This document shows, piece after piece, positions 16,542-25,148 of a stretch of 64,000 nt of DNA. The stretch is from Microlunatus speluncae (GTDB taxonomy: Bacteria > Actinomycetota > Actinomycetes > Propionibacteriales > Propionibacteriaceae). Every line of letters starts with the position of its first letter. The stretch's first letter is position 1. Both the position numbers and the translations under genes were made by a program. A model generated the notes under the pieces. That model made no database searches, was not told where the DNA came from, and worked only from the letters and a program-made list of their open reading frames with translations. Location: positions 50,816 to 114,815 of the forward strand of contig NZ_VKCZ01000015.1 of assembly GCF_009299835.1 (NCBI RefSeq). The letters are read 5' to 3'.

Positions 16542-17378
16542 TCAGTGGCCTTGGGTGTCGGAGTCGGACAGGCCGGCGCCGTGGCGGTCGAGGGCGGCGA
16601 TCGCGACCACCTCGTCGTCGGTCAGCTCGAAGTCGAAGATCGCCAGGTTCTGCTTGGCCCGATCGGGGCTGCTCGAGCGCGGGATGCTGACCAGGCCGAG
16701 CTGGTGGTGCCAGCGCAGGATCACCTGGGCCGGTGTCTTGCCCTTGGCCTCGGCGAGTTCGGTGATCACCGGCTCGGAGCGGAGGTCGTCGCCGGAGCCG
16801 CCGATCGGGCTCCAGGATTCGATCACGATGCCGTGATCGACGGCGAACGCCCGGTCCTCGGTCCGCGGATGGTACGGGCTGAGCTGGATCTGGTTCACGT
16901 CCGGCACGATGCCGGTCTCGTCGATCACCCGCCGCAGATGGGCCGGCTTGAAGTTCGAGGTGCCGATCGCCCGGAGCAGGCCGTCGTCGAGCAGCGCCTT
17001 GAGGCCGCGGACCGCGTCGACGTACTGGTCCTGGTCGGGATTCGGCCAGTGGATCAACAGCAGATCGACGTAGTCGACGCCGAGCTTGGCGATGCTGGCG
17101 TGGAAGGCCCGCCGGGCGCCGTCGACGCTGTGCCATTCGCGGTTGAACTTGGTCGTCACGAACAGCTCCGACCGGGGCACGCCGGAGTCGGCGAGGCCGG
17201 CTCCGACCGCGTCCTCGTTGCGGTAGTTCTCGGCGGTGTCCAGCAGCCGGTAGCCGGCCTTGATCGCGGCGCTGATCACGGCCGCGCCGTCGTCGCCGTT
17301 CAACGAGTAGGTGCCGAGCCCGAGCGCGGGGATCTCGGCGCCGTTGCGGAGCGTGATGGTCGGGGCGATGCCGGTCAT
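16542..17378 (-). CDS. Aldo/keto reductase
   Basis: A 278-residue NADPH-dependent (beta/alpha)8 reductase of the 2,5-diketo-gluconate reductase type. The catalytic tetrad is visible as Asp and Tyr in LLDTAENYRNE, Lys in VTTKFN and His in LLIHWPNP. The cofactor loop includes IPRSSSPDRAKQN. It reduces carbonyls of sugars or xenobiotics; the physiological substrate is unknown. It lies 49 bases downstream of mutY on the same strand. Confidence 0.93.
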   Translation of the reverse strand: MTGIAPTITLRNGAEIPALGLGTYSLNGDDGAAVISAAIKAGYRLLDTAENYRNEDAVGAGLADSGVPRSELFVTTKFNREWHSVDGARRAFHASIAKLGVDYVDLLLIHWPNPDQDQYVDAVRGLKALLDDGLLRAIGTSNFKPAHLRRVIDETGIVPDVNQIQLSPYHPRTEDRAFAVDHGIVIESWSPIGGSGDDLRSEPVITELAEAKGKTPAQVILRWHHQLGLVSIPRSSSPDRAKQNLAIFDFELTDDEVVAIAALDRHGAGLSDSDTQGH

Positions 17379-17427
17379 GGGGCCTCCTGGCGGATGAGTC
17401 GAGCCTTGATCATGGTAGTGCCGCGCC

Positions 17428-18285
17428 TCACGGCAGCCGGAAGCCGGTGGGGCAGGGCCGGATCAGCCCGTCAGTGATCAGGCTGTCCAGGGCTCGGGTG
17501 AATTGATCATGGTCCGGCCACGCCGCGGTCAGTACGCCGAGCGGAGCCGGATCGTCCCGGCCGCGGAGCACGGCGAGGATCGCGCCGCGGCACTGTCGGT
17601 CGGTGCCGTCGTAGGCCTGGCCGCGGCGCGGCGGGCCGGACCAGGCCGGATAGCCGGCGGCCCGCCAGGCGCAGTGATCACGGACCGGGCAGAGCTCGCA
17701 TGCGGGCGATCGGGCGGTGCAGACGACGGCCCCGAGCTCCATCGACGCTGCGGCCCAGCGGGCGGCCCGATCGGCTCGCCGGGGCAGGAACGTCGCCGCC
17801 AGGGTGCGCTCGGCGGCACTGATCGAGACGGCCGGATATTGAACCCCGGCAGCGATCCGGGTGATCACCCGGCGCACGTTGGTGTCCAGCACCAGGTGTC
17901 GCTGACCGAAGCCGAAGCTGGCGATCGCCGCCGCGGTGTAGTCGCCGACCCCCGGCAGGGCGCGCAGAGTGTCAAGATCATCCGGCACCTCGCCGTCATG
18001 ATCTCGATCGATGGCCACCGCCGCCCCGTGCAGCCGCAGCGCCCGCCGCGGATAGCCCAGCCGGCCCCAGGCGCGGACGGCCTCACCGGCCGGCTCGACC
18101 GCCAGGGCAGCCGGCACCGGCCAGCGCTCGACCCATCGTTGCCAGGGTTCCAGCACGCGGCTGACCGGCGTCTGCTGCAGCATGAACTCGCTGATCATGA
18201 TCTGCCACGGCGTGGTGTCCGGCCGTCGCCAGGGCAGATCGCGCGCGTTGCTGTCGTACCAGCGCAAGATCACCGATACGACCAC
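17428..18285 (-). CDS. mutY: A/G-specific adenine glycosylase, short form
   Basis: Removes adenine mispaired with 8-oxoguanine. The 285-residue product has the catalytic Glu in SEFMLQQTPVSRV, a helix-hairpin-helix LPGVGDYTAAAIASFGFG, the catalytic Asp in LDTNVRRVI and a [4Fe-4S] ligand set C-x6-C-x2-C-x5-C in CTARSPACELCPVRDHC. The NUDIX-like 8-oxoG recognition domain of long MutY is absent, as is common in actinobacteria. GTG 18285 is the start. It lies seven bases downstream of the Gfo/Idh gene. The name rests on the family motifs. Confidence 0.93.
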   Translation of the reverse strand: MVVSVILRWYDSNARDLPWRRPDTTPWQIMISEFMLQQTPVSRVLEPWQRWVERWPVPAALAVEPAGEAVRAWGRLGYPRRALRLHGAAVAIDRDHDGEVPDDLDTLRALPGVGDYTAAAIASFGFGQRHLVLDTNVRRVITRIAAGVQYPAVSISAAERTLAATFLPRRADRAARWAAASMELGAVVCTARSPACELCPVRDHCAWRAAGYPAWSGPPRRGQAYDGTDRQCRGAILAVLRGRDDPAPLGVLTAAWPDHDQFTRALDSLITDGLIRPCPTGFRLP

Positions 18286-18292
18286 GGACGGC

Positions 18293-19330
18293 CTAGCGCT
18301 CGACGGTCTCGACCTGACCCGACGTGGCCGACCGGGCGGCCGCCTCCATCAGGGCCAGGGTGCCGAGGTTGCGCCGGCCCGACGTCTCGGGCTCCTGACC
18401 GTTCTTGATCGACTCGACCAGCTCGGTCAGCACCCCGGCCCGGCCGAGCCGGGACAACTCGACCAGGTCGGCGGTCTCGGTCTTCGCCTCCTTGGTGCCG
18501 CGGCGGACCCGGACCAGCTCGTGCGGGGCATCGTCCTCACCGGAGCGTCCGGTCCAGTAGATCTCGCCGTTCTCGCACTCCAAGTGCCAGTCGCCGCTCC
18601 AGGTGGTCGGCTCGCCCGGGCTGACCCAGCTGCCGCGGTAGCTGACCACGATGTCGTCCTCGAAGGTGACGGTGACGGTCGCCGCCGCTTCCTCGACGAA
18701 CCGGCTCCACGGCGGATCGGTGATCTGGGTGAAGACGGTGCGCGCCTCGCGGCCGAGGATGAAGCGCATCAGGTCGAAATGGTGGATCGCCATGTCGTAG
18801 AGCAGCGGGTGCCGCAGCCGGTAGTGCTTGTTGGTGCCCGGCTCGGCGTCGTTGGCCCACTTCCGGAAGTCGATCCGGACCGCCCCGAGGGCGCCGACGG
18901 CCTGCTCGGCGACCAGCTTCGCCGCGGTCCGGGCGGCCGGCTGATAGCGGTAGTTCTGGCTCACCATCAGGATCCGGCCGGTCTCCTCGGAGACCGCGAT
19001 CGCCTCTTTGGCCTCGGCCAGGTTCGCCGCGAACGGCTTCTCGGTGACGACGTGCTTGCCGGCCCGCATCGCCTCGATCGCCAGCGGGACATGCCCGTCG
19101 ACCGGCGCGGTGATCAGCACGGCGTCGGCCTCGCGGGCCTCCAGCGCCTCCGCCAGCGAGGCGAAACAGTCCTCCGGCGAGACCCCGAGCCGCTGCTGGG
19201 CCCGGGTCAGCATGCTCGGTTCCGGGTCGACACAGGCGACCCGTTCCACCTCGGGCACCTGCGGCAGCCGCCGCCGTTCCCAGTCCAGTCCGAAGCCGCC
19301 GAGTCCAACATGGATCAATCGGGTAGTCAC
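18293..19330 (-). CDS. Gfo/Idh/MocA family oxidoreductase
   Basis: A 345-residue NAD(P)-dependent sugar or inositol dehydrogenase-like protein. The N-terminal Rossmann fold shows HVGLGGFGLDWER, and the conserved lysine lies in VVTEKPFAANLAEA. The C-terminal domain carries YDMAIHHFDLMRFILG with the usual catalytic-region His. The start is GTG 19330; no clear ribosome site is visible. It is probably co-transcribed with mutY. The substrate is unknown. Confidence 0.9.
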   Translation of the reverse strand: MTTRLIHVGLGGFGLDWERRRLPQVPEVERVACVDPEPSMLTRAQQRLGVSPEDCFASLAEALEAREADAVLITAPVDGHVPLAIEAMRAGKHVVTEKPFAANLAEAKEAIAVSEETGRILMVSQNYRYQPAARTAAKLVAEQAVGALGAVRIDFRKWANDAEPGTNKHYRLRHPLLYDMAIHHFDLMRFILGREARTVFTQITDPPWSRFVEEAAATVTVTFEDDIVVSYRGSWVSPGEPTTWSGDWHLECENGEIYWTGRSGEDDAPHELVRVRRGTKEAKTETADLVELSRLGRAGVLTELVESIKNGQEPETSGRRNLGTLALMEAAARSATSGQVETVER

Positions 19331-19473
19331 CGGACAAGTCTGTCGCGGGCCGGGTACGGGACGACCGGCACCCCCCGAATCGTCCGATGACCGGACCCGT
19401 ACCGGGCTCCCACTAGGAGTGCAGGGATGGCCGACCCCCGGCGTGCCTAGCCCAACCGGGTGTCCGACGTCCC

Positions 19474-19479
19474 TACGCT
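19474..19479 (+). promoter_or_regulatory. -10 element of a leaderless promoter
   Basis: TACGCT is seven bases before ATG 19487, and no Shine-Dalgarno is visible. Confidence 0.5.
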
Positions 19480-19486
19480 CGCAACC

Positions 19487-20230
19487 ATGAGCGGCGTACT
19501 GCGGCCGGTCGGACCCGAGCCGACCGGAAGGTACTGGATCCGGCGGGCCCTGGTGGTCGGCGTTGTCGCGCTGTCGATCACGCTGATCGTCGTCGCCGTA
19601 CGCGCGCTCGGCACGCCGGACCCGACCTCGGCCATCCCGCCCCAGGCGAGCGGGACTCCGACCCCGAACGCGTCCGCGAAGACGAGCTCGACACCGACGC
19701 CCAGCGGTTCGCCGAAGCCCAGCGGATCAGCGACGCCGAGTGGGTCCGGCACGCCGAGTGGCTCGCCGAACCCGAGCGGCACGCAGGCTCCCGGGGCGTC
19801 GCCGACTCCGACGGCCCCGACGCCGTCCGCTCCGCCGAAACCTCAAGCCTGCAAGGCCTCCGACCTGCGGCTGACCTTGATCGGCAAGCGCTCGGTCCGG
19901 GCCCAGCGGGATTCGAGCTACCAGCTGTCGGTGATCAACGGCGGCCAGGACAGCTGCGTGGTCACGGTCGACCAGGACACGTTCGAGCTGGCGATCACGT
20001 CGGGCAGCGACCCGATCTGGAGCAGTGATCACTGCAAGAAGACGATCAAGCCGGCGACCAAGACCCTGGCCAGCGAAGAGGCCCTGGCCTGGACGATGAC
20101 CTGGAACGGCGAACGGTCGCTCAAGGACTGCAAGAACAGCTCCGAGACGCCGCGCGCCGGCATCTACTGGGCGAACGCCGAACTCGACGGCGGCGAGCCG
20201 GTCAAGTGGCGGATGACCCTGTCGGAGTGA
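19487..20230 (+). CDS. Membrane-anchored protein with Ser/Pro/Gly-rich linker, unknown function
   Basis: A 247-residue protein: a short cytoplasmic head (MSGVLRPVGPEPTGRYWIRR), one membrane segment (ALVVGVVALSITLIVVAVRA), a low-complexity linker of about 85 residues built of PSGS/GTP repeats, and an extracellular domain from about residue 120 with Cys in PQACKASDLRLTL, QDSCVVT, SDHCKKT and KDCKNSS, possibly forming two disulfides. I recall similar proteins near disA/radA in related actinobacteria. ATG 19487 looks leaderless. It converges on disA with six bases between the stops. No function assigned. Confidence 0.75.
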   Translation: MSGVLRPVGPEPTGRYWIRRALVVGVVALSITLIVVAVRALGTPDPTSAIPPQASGTPTPNASAKTSSTPTPSGSPKPSGSATPSGSGTPSGSPNPSGTQAPGASPTPTAPTPSAPPKPQACKASDLRLTLIGKRSVRAQRDSSYQLSVINGGQDSCVVTVDQDTFELAITSGSDPIWSSDHCKKTIKPATKTLASEEALAWTMTWNGERSLKDCKNSSETPRAGIYWANAELDGGEPVKWRMTLSE

Positions 20231-20236
20231 TCCGGG

Positions 20237-21307
20237 TCAGTCCATCCGTTCGGTGTAGGCGGACTCGGCCAGCCGGACCAGGCCGTCCCGGATGATCCGG
20301 GCCCGGCTCTCGCCGACGCCGTCGATCTCCTGCAGCTCGGCGGTGCTGGCGGCGAACAGGGCCTGCAGGCTGCCGAAATGCTCGATCAGCCGGTGTCCGA
20401 ACGCCGAGGGCAGCCGGTGGATCTGCGCCACCTGCCGATAGCCGCGGGTGCTGATCCGGGTGTCCAGGTGCTCGTGCGGGGTGAAACCGATGGTCCGGGC
20501 GACGGTCAGCGGCTCGAGCAACTCGGCAGTGGCGAGCGCGGTCAGCCCGGCCAGCCCCGTCCAGTTGTCGGCGTCGGCCGGCCGGTAGTCCCGCTCCAGC
20601 AGCAGCCGCAGCTCGTCGACGCCGCCGCCGAGCTCGTGCAGTTGCAGGGTCAGCATCCGGCCGTCGGTGCCGAGCTCGAGGGCATGCCGGTCGAGCTCGG
20701 AGGTGAGCCGGCGGATCATCTCGAGCCGCTGGGCGACCACGGCGAAGTCGCGGACCGTGACCTGATCCTGGACCTCGAGCGAGGACAGCCGGGTGGTCAC
20801 CTCCCAGAGCCGGGCCTTGTAGCGCTCCAGCGTCTGCAACGCCTGGTTGGCCCGGGACAGGATCTGCTCGGAACGCTCCACCAGGTGCCGGTGCGAATCG
20901 AGGTAGAGGGTGATCGTCGCCATCGACGCCGACACCGACAGGGCGGGCAGTCCGGTCTGTCGGGCCACGCGCTCGGCCGTGCGGTGCCGGGTGCCGGTCT
21001 CCACCGTCTCGATCGAGGGGTCGGGCATCAGCTGCACACCGGCCCGGACGATCCGGTTGCTGTCCGGGTCGACGATGATCGCGCCGTCCATCTTGGCCAG
21101 CTCACGCAGCGCGGTCGGTGTGTACGCGACGTCGAGATTGAAGCCGCCGGTCGAGAGCTTGTCCACCTCACGGCTCACCCCGAGCACGACCAACGCGCCG
21201 GTCCGGCCGCGCAGGATCCGTTCCAGCCCTTCCCGCAGCGGTGTTCCGGGAGCCAGTAGGGCCAGATACTCCACCAAGCGGCAATTCGGGTCGTGTGACT
21301 CCGACAA
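20237..21307 (-). CDS. disA: DNA integrity scanning diadenylate cyclase DisA
   Basis: Makes c-di-AMP from two ATP and responds to branched DNA. The 356-residue product has the DAC domain (about 1-150) with the DGAIIVD motif and the nucleotide-binding GTRHRTAERVARQTG. A helical spine follows, then a C-terminal RuvA-like helix-hairpin-helix domain with LQEIDGVGESRARIIRDGL. The start is a TTG (21307) preceded by GGGGAAAG. It lies 113 bases downstream of radA on the same strand, the pairing often seen in Gram-positive bacteria. Confidence 0.96.
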   Translation of the reverse strand: MSESHDPNCRLVEYLALLAPGTPLREGLERILRGRTGALVVLGVSREVDKLSTGGFNLDVAYTPTALRELAKMDGAIIVDPDSNRIVRAGVQLMPDPSIETVETGTRHRTAERVARQTGLPALSVSASMATITLYLDSHRHLVERSEQILSRANQALQTLERYKARLWEVTTRLSSLEVQDQVTVRDFAVVAQRLEMIRRLTSELDRHALELGTDGRMLTLQLHELGGGVDELRLLLERDYRPADADNWTGLAGLTALATAELLEPLTVARTIGFTPHEHLDTRISTRGYRQVAQIHRLPSAFGHRLIEHFGSLQALFAASTAELQEIDGVGESRARIIRDGLVRLAESAYTERMD

Positions 21308-21420
21308 ATCTTTCCCCGTCCGTTGCTTGTCCCTCGGAATCCCGCATCCGGCAGGCCAAGGCTGGCGCCCATAGTAAATGGTGAGCTGGTTGGGATGTCT
21401 TAACCCGACCGCCGGATCGA

Positions 21421-22872
21421 TCAGCGGATCGGGATCGGGCCCGAGCGGTCGGCGGACGGTTCGGGGGGCGCCGGTCGGCGCATCAGGTCAAGGGCGCGCA
21501 GGGCCTGGCCGATGGTGGAGACGGTGTGCACCCGGAGGCCGGAAACGATCTTCGGCATCCGGTCCGAGGCGCGCCGGCTCTCCGCCGGGACGATCGCGTC
21601 GGAGAAGCCGAGCCGGGCGGCCTCGGCCAGTCGACGGTCCGTGCCCGGGACCCGGCGCAGCTCCCCGGCCAGCCCGATCTCGCCGATCGCGACATAGCGC
21701 GGCGCCGAATCGGTGCCGACGGTGACCCGCTCGTTGACCGTCGCGGAGGCGACCGCGATCGCCGCCGCCAGGTCGGCCGACGGATCGGTGACCTTGGCAC
21801 CGCCGACGGTCGAGACGTAGACATCGCGATGATGCAGGGCGATCCCGGCCCGGCGTTCCAGCACGGCCAGCACCATCGCCAGCCGACCGGGGTCGACGCC
21901 GTGCATGGTGCGTCGCGGCGACTGCAGCGACGACGGCGCGACCAGGGCCTGCAGCTCGGCCAGCAGCGGCCGGCGGCCCTCCATGGTGACGGTGATGCAG
22001 GTGCCCGGCACCGGCTCGTCGTGCCGCGAGGTGAACAGGCCGGACGGATCGGACACCTCGACGATGCCGGTCTCGCTCATCTCGAAGCAGCCGACCTCGT
22101 CGGCCGGGCCGAAGCGGTTCTTGGTCGCCCGGACCATCCGGAAGCCGGAGTGCCGGTCGCCGTCGAACGCGAGCACGACGTCGACCAGGTGCTCCAACAT
22201 CCGCGGCCCGGCGATCGCGCCGTCCTTGGTGACGTGGCCGACGATGATCACCGCCATGCCGCGCCGCTTGGCCACCCGGACCAGCGCGCCGGTCACCTCA
22301 CGGACCTGGGTCACCCCACCGGGCGAGCCGTCCGCCTCGGCCGCACCGATCGTCTGCACCGAGTCGAGCACCATCAGTGAGGGCCCGACCTCCTCGATGT
22401 GGCCGAGCACCGTACCAAGATCATTTTCGGCGGCCAGATAAAGATCATCGGCGACTGCGTCGGTCCGGCCGGCCCGCAACCGGACCTGGGCCGCCGACTC
22501 CTCACCGGTGACGTACAACGTGGTCCGCCCGGCCTTGGCCCAGCGCGCCGCGACCTCGAGCAGCAGCGTCGACTTGCCGACCCCCGGCTCACCGGCGAGC
22601 AGCACCACCGCCCCCGGCACCAGGCCGTCGCCCAGCACCCGGTCCAGCTCGCCGACCCCGGTCAGTGTCCGGGCCGCCGCGTCGGCGCTGACCTGGGAGA
22701 TCGGCACCGCCTTCGACGTCGGCCGGGCCGCGGCGATCTTGGTCAGCTTCGGCGCGCCGGCCTCGACGACACTGCCCCAGACCTGGCACTCGCCGCAGCG
22801 ACCGACCCAGCGGACGGTCTCCCACCCGCACTCGGTGCAGCGGTACGCCGGACGAGACGATGACTTGGCCAT
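21421..22872 (-). CDS. radA: DNA repair protein RadA
   Basis: A RecA-related branch-migration ATPase that processes recombination intermediates. The 483-residue product starts MAKSSSRPAYRCTECGWETV. It has an N-terminal C4 zinc finger (CTECGW...CGEC), Walker A GEPGVGKSTLL, the RadA-specific KNRFGPADEVGCFEM motif and a C-terminal Lon-protease-like domain with STVGGAKVTDPSADLAAAIA. ATG 22872 is chosen because upstream residues are non-homologous and a leaderless -10 lies seven bases before it. Confidence 0.96.
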   Translation of the reverse strand: MAKSSSRPAYRCTECGWETVRWVGRCGECQVWGSVVEAGAPKLTKIAAARPTSKAVPISQVSADAAARTLTGVGELDRVLGDGLVPGAVVLLAGEPGVGKSTLLLEVAARWAKAGRTTLYVTGEESAAQVRLRAGRTDAVADDLYLAAENDLGTVLGHIEEVGPSLMVLDSVQTIGAAEADGSPGGVTQVREVTGALVRVAKRRGMAVIIVGHVTKDGAIAGPRMLEHLVDVVLAFDGDRHSGFRMVRATKNRFGPADEVGCFEMSETGIVEVSDPSGLFTSRHDEPVPGTCITVTMEGRRPLLAELQALVAPSSLQSPRRTMHGVDPGRLAMVLAVLERRAGIALHHRDVYVSTVGGAKVTDPSADLAAAIAVASATVNERVTVGTDSAPRYVAIGEIGLAGELRRVPGTDRRLAEAARLGFSDAIVPAESRRASDRMPKIVSGLRVHTVSTIGQALRALDLMRRPAPPEPSADRSGPIPIR

Positions 22873-22879
22873 GCCCGAC

Positions 22880-22885
22880 AACCTA
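22880..22885 (-). promoter_or_regulatory. -10 element of a leaderless radA promoter
   Basis: On the minus strand TAGGTT lies seven bases before the radA ATG, and no Shine-Dalgarno is seen. Confidence 0.5.
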
Positions 22886-22945
22886 GAGCCCGGCGCCGAC
22901 AGCGGCCTCGCTACGACACGGGCACCGGTGTCAGCACCCACCCCA

Positions 22946-23872
22946 CTAGCCGCGTCCGTCGCGGAATCCGTCGCGCCAACTTGGATACAGCGGGGTCCAG
23001 CCGAGCGCGGCCTTCGCCTTGGTGTTGGCCGAGCCGCGTATCCGAGTCGACAGGTGGGCGACGGCCGGGCCGGCCAGCAGCCGGCCGAGCCAGGCGGGGA
23101 TCTGGCGGGGCGGCTTGGCGCCGAGCTCACGGGCGAGCACCGGGAGCCATTCGGACAGCGGCGCCGGCTCGTCGTCGACCACGTTGTAGACGCCGGGATC
23201 GCCCTGGGTGAGTGCGGCGATCGTCGCGGCGGCGGCGTCGTCGACGTGGGTGAAGGACCAGATCCCGGTGCCGCCGCCGATGATCGGGAAGCCGCCGCTC
23301 ATGATCAGCTTCTCGTAGTCGCCGCCAGCGCCCAGGGAGGTCCCCGGCCCATAGAAGTTGCCGTAGCGCTGCACGATCCCGCCGGTCGCCGGGACCACCC
23401 GCTCCAGATACTCGATCCCGGCGAGGGTCTGCCGCTGGGTCGGGATCGGGTGCGGGTCGAGCCCGGCCTCCTCGTCCTGCACCCGCGGACCGTTCGGGTC
23501 GTTGGTCCAGTTGGTGTAGGACTGCGCGATGAACCGGCCGACGCCGACGTCCGCCGCCGCGGCGAGCAGATTGTCGGTGCCAGTCGTCCGCAGCGCATTG
23601 GTCTGGGCGAACGCCCGGTCGAAGTTGCGGACGCTCGCGCCGCCGAGCGCGGTGAGCTGATGAACGATGGCATCGGGCCTGGCGTCGCGTACGGCCTGGA
23701 TCACCGCCGACCGGTCCAGGGCGTCGACGCTGCGGATCTCCGCGCCGAGCGCGGTCAGCTGCTCGGCCCGGCTGCTCCGGGTCAGCCCGACCACCTGATG
23801 CCCCTGCTCGAGCAGCATCGGCACCAGCCGCCGCCCCACCACGCCGTTCGCCCCTGCCACGAGAACCTTCAT
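22946..23872 (-). CDS. NAD-dependent epimerase/dehydratase family protein, likely ECF41 target
   Basis: A 308-residue extended SDR with the nucleotide-binding loop GANGVVGRRLVPMLLEQGH, then QSYTNWTNDPNGPR, the IVQRYGNFYGPG motif and FTHVDDAAAATIAAL. The usual Y-x-x-x-K is not clearly present, so it may be an NmrA/atypical SDR. ECF41 sigma factors are typically encoded beside a COE-type gene (carboxymuconolactone decarboxylase, oxidoreductase or epimerase), and this is the divergent neighbour of SigJ. AGGAG precedes ATG 23872. An ECF41-like promoter sits upstream at 23905-23931. Confidence 0.88.
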   Translation of the reverse strand: MKVLVAGANGVVGRRLVPMLLEQGHQVVGLTRSSRAEQLTALGAEIRSVDALDRSAVIQAVRDARPDAIVHQLTALGGASVRNFDRAFAQTNALRTTGTDNLLAAAADVGVGRFIAQSYTNWTNDPNGPRVQDEEAGLDPHPIPTQRQTLAGIEYLERVVPATGGIVQRYGNFYGPGTSLGAGGDYEKLIMSGGFPIIGGGTGIWSFTHVDDAAAATIAALTQGDPGVYNVVDDEPAPLSEWLPVLARELGAKPPRQIPAWLGRLLAGPAVAHLSTRIRGSANTKAKAALGWTPLYPSWRDGFRDGRG

Positions 23873-23904
23873 GTTCCGCTCCTAAACTCTTGGTCGCCCT
23901 CTGA

Positions 23905-23931
23905 GACGAGGCACCCGGCACGGCTGTGACA
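23905..23931 (-). promoter_or_regulatory. ECF41-type promoter of the epimerase gene
   Basis: Read on the minus strand, TGTCACA (23931-23925) and CGTC (23908-23905) are separated by exactly 16 bases. This equals the ECF41 promoter consensus TGTCACA-N16-CGTC that I recall from published work. The -10 ends about 33 bases before the epimerase start codon. Confidence 0.8.
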
Positions 23932-23948
23932 CGGCAGGAGCAACCAAG

Positions 23949-24827
23949 ATGGATCAGGCTTTGTACGCCGACTACCGGCCGCTGATCTTCTCGGTCGCCT
24001 ATCACATGCTGGGCAGCGCCGCCGATGCCGAGGACGTGGTGCAGGAGACGTTCCTGCGGGCGCTGCAGGCCCCGGAAATCCAGCACCCGAAGGCGTATCT
24101 GACGACGATCGCCACCCGGATCGCGATCGACCAACTGCGATCGGCCCGGGTGAAACGGGAACGCTACTTCGGCGAGTGGATCCCCGAGCCGCTGCTGACC
24201 GAGGACGGCGCCTGGCACGCGGAGACCAAGGACGCGCTGTCGCTGGCCGTGCTCACCCTGCTGGAGCAACTGACCGAGGCGGAGCGGGCCGTCTTCGTGC
24301 TCCGCGAGGTGCTCGACTTCCCGTATCAGGAGATCGCCAAGATCATCGACAAGTCCGAGGCGAGCTGTCGCCAGCTCTTGTCCCGGGCCCGCAAGCACGT
24401 CCAGGCCGATCAGCCACGGTTCGAGGTCTCGCCGCAGCGGCGGGCCGCGGTGGCCGAGCAGTTCTTCCGGGTGTTCGAGAGCGGCGAGACCGCTGGGCTG
24501 GTCCAACTGCTGGCGGACGACGTCGTGTTCCACGGCGACGGTGGCGGCAACGGCTGGGGGATCAAGAGCCCGGTGATCGGCAAGCTCCAGGTCACCCGCT
24601 TCCTCGGCGGCCTGCTGCGCCAGCAGGATCGGCTGCAGGTCCACCTGGAGCCGGCCGAGATCAACGGCGCTCCGGGAGCGCTGGTCCGCACCGCCGACGG
24701 CGCGCTGGTCAACGTGATCAGCCTGGACATCGTCGACGGCCGGATCGCCGCATTCCGGTCCGTGATCAACCACGACAAGCTGCGGCACCTCGGCCCGCTG
24801 GCCGACCTCGACACCCTGGTGCCGTGA
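23949..24827 (+). CDS. sigJ: ECF41-family RNA polymerase sigma factor (SigJ type)
   Basis: A 292-residue sigma factor. Region 2 includes FSVAYHMLGSAADAEDVVQE, and region 4 includes AERAVFVLREVLDFPYQEIA. A C-terminal SnoaL-like extension (about 170-292) holds the ECF41-like HGDGGGNGWG motif and contributes to activity control in place of a conventional anti-sigma factor. AGGAG eight bases upstream supports ATG 23949. The divergent epimerase gene carries a matching promoter. The inducing signal is unknown. Confidence 0.92.
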   Translation: MDQALYADYRPLIFSVAYHMLGSAADAEDVVQETFLRALQAPEIQHPKAYLTTIATRIAIDQLRSARVKRERYFGEWIPEPLLTEDGAWHAETKDALSLAVLTLLEQLTEAERAVFVLREVLDFPYQEIAKIIDKSEASCRQLLSRARKHVQADQPRFEVSPQRRAAVAEQFFRVFESGETAGLVQLLADDVVFHGDGGGNGWGIKSPVIGKLQVTRFLGGLLRQQDRLQVHLEPAEINGAPGALVRTADGALVNVISLDIVDGRIAAFRSVINHDKLRHLGPLADLDTLVP

Positions 24828-24850
24828 CCTCGGTGTCGCAGGATCACTGC

Positions 24851-24894
24851 GTGCGGGGCGTTACAACGTCAAACCGGCCGTTAGGTCCCCGCAC
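24851..24894. terminator. Hairpin between convergent sigJ and the kinase remnant
   Basis: GTGCGGGG (24851-24858) and CCCCGCAC (24887-24894) form a perfect 8-bp stem; an inner AACG/CGTT pair could extend it. There is no T run. Confidence 0.45.
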
Positions 24895-24912
24895 CAAGAG
24901 CTTTCGCGACAA

Positions 24913-25137
24913 CTAACCCAAAGCCTCACGGACGGCGGCGACCCGATCATGGGCGAGGTCCATCGTCCGGCTCCACTCCTCGATCGGGATCCCGTCGCCG
25001 CCCCACAGCCCGCGCTCGGCATTGAGGTCATCCAGGCTGACCAGCTCGCCGCCGAGCTCCGCGGCCAGATAACCGGCGACCGTGCTCTTGCCCGAGAACG
25101 ACCGGCCGCAGAGCAGCACCAGGCCACGACATCCCAT
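24913..25137 (-). pseudogene. Truncated P-loop kinase (N-terminal fragment)
   Basis: A 74-residue product, MGCRGLVLLCGRSFSGKSTV..., with an intact Walker A GRSFSGKST and a following SLDDLNAERGLWGGDGIP region, as in small ATP-binding kinases of the AAA_33/Zeta-like group that normally run to about 150-170 residues. The reading frame ends at a TAG before any Walker B or lid region, and no continuation is visible in any frame before the hairpin at 24894. A strong GGAGGG ribosome site remains. The gene follows the MocR gene by 11 bases. I interpret it as a 3'-truncated gene; a genuinely short protein is less likely. Confidence 0.6.
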
Positions 25138-25148
25138 CGATCCCTCCT

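Noticed and set aside
19640..19850. Repetitive GC-rich stretch considered as a minisatellite or CRISPR-like array
   Set aside because: It is the coding sequence of a Ser/Pro/Gly linker with irregular short repeats and no spacer-repeat structure.
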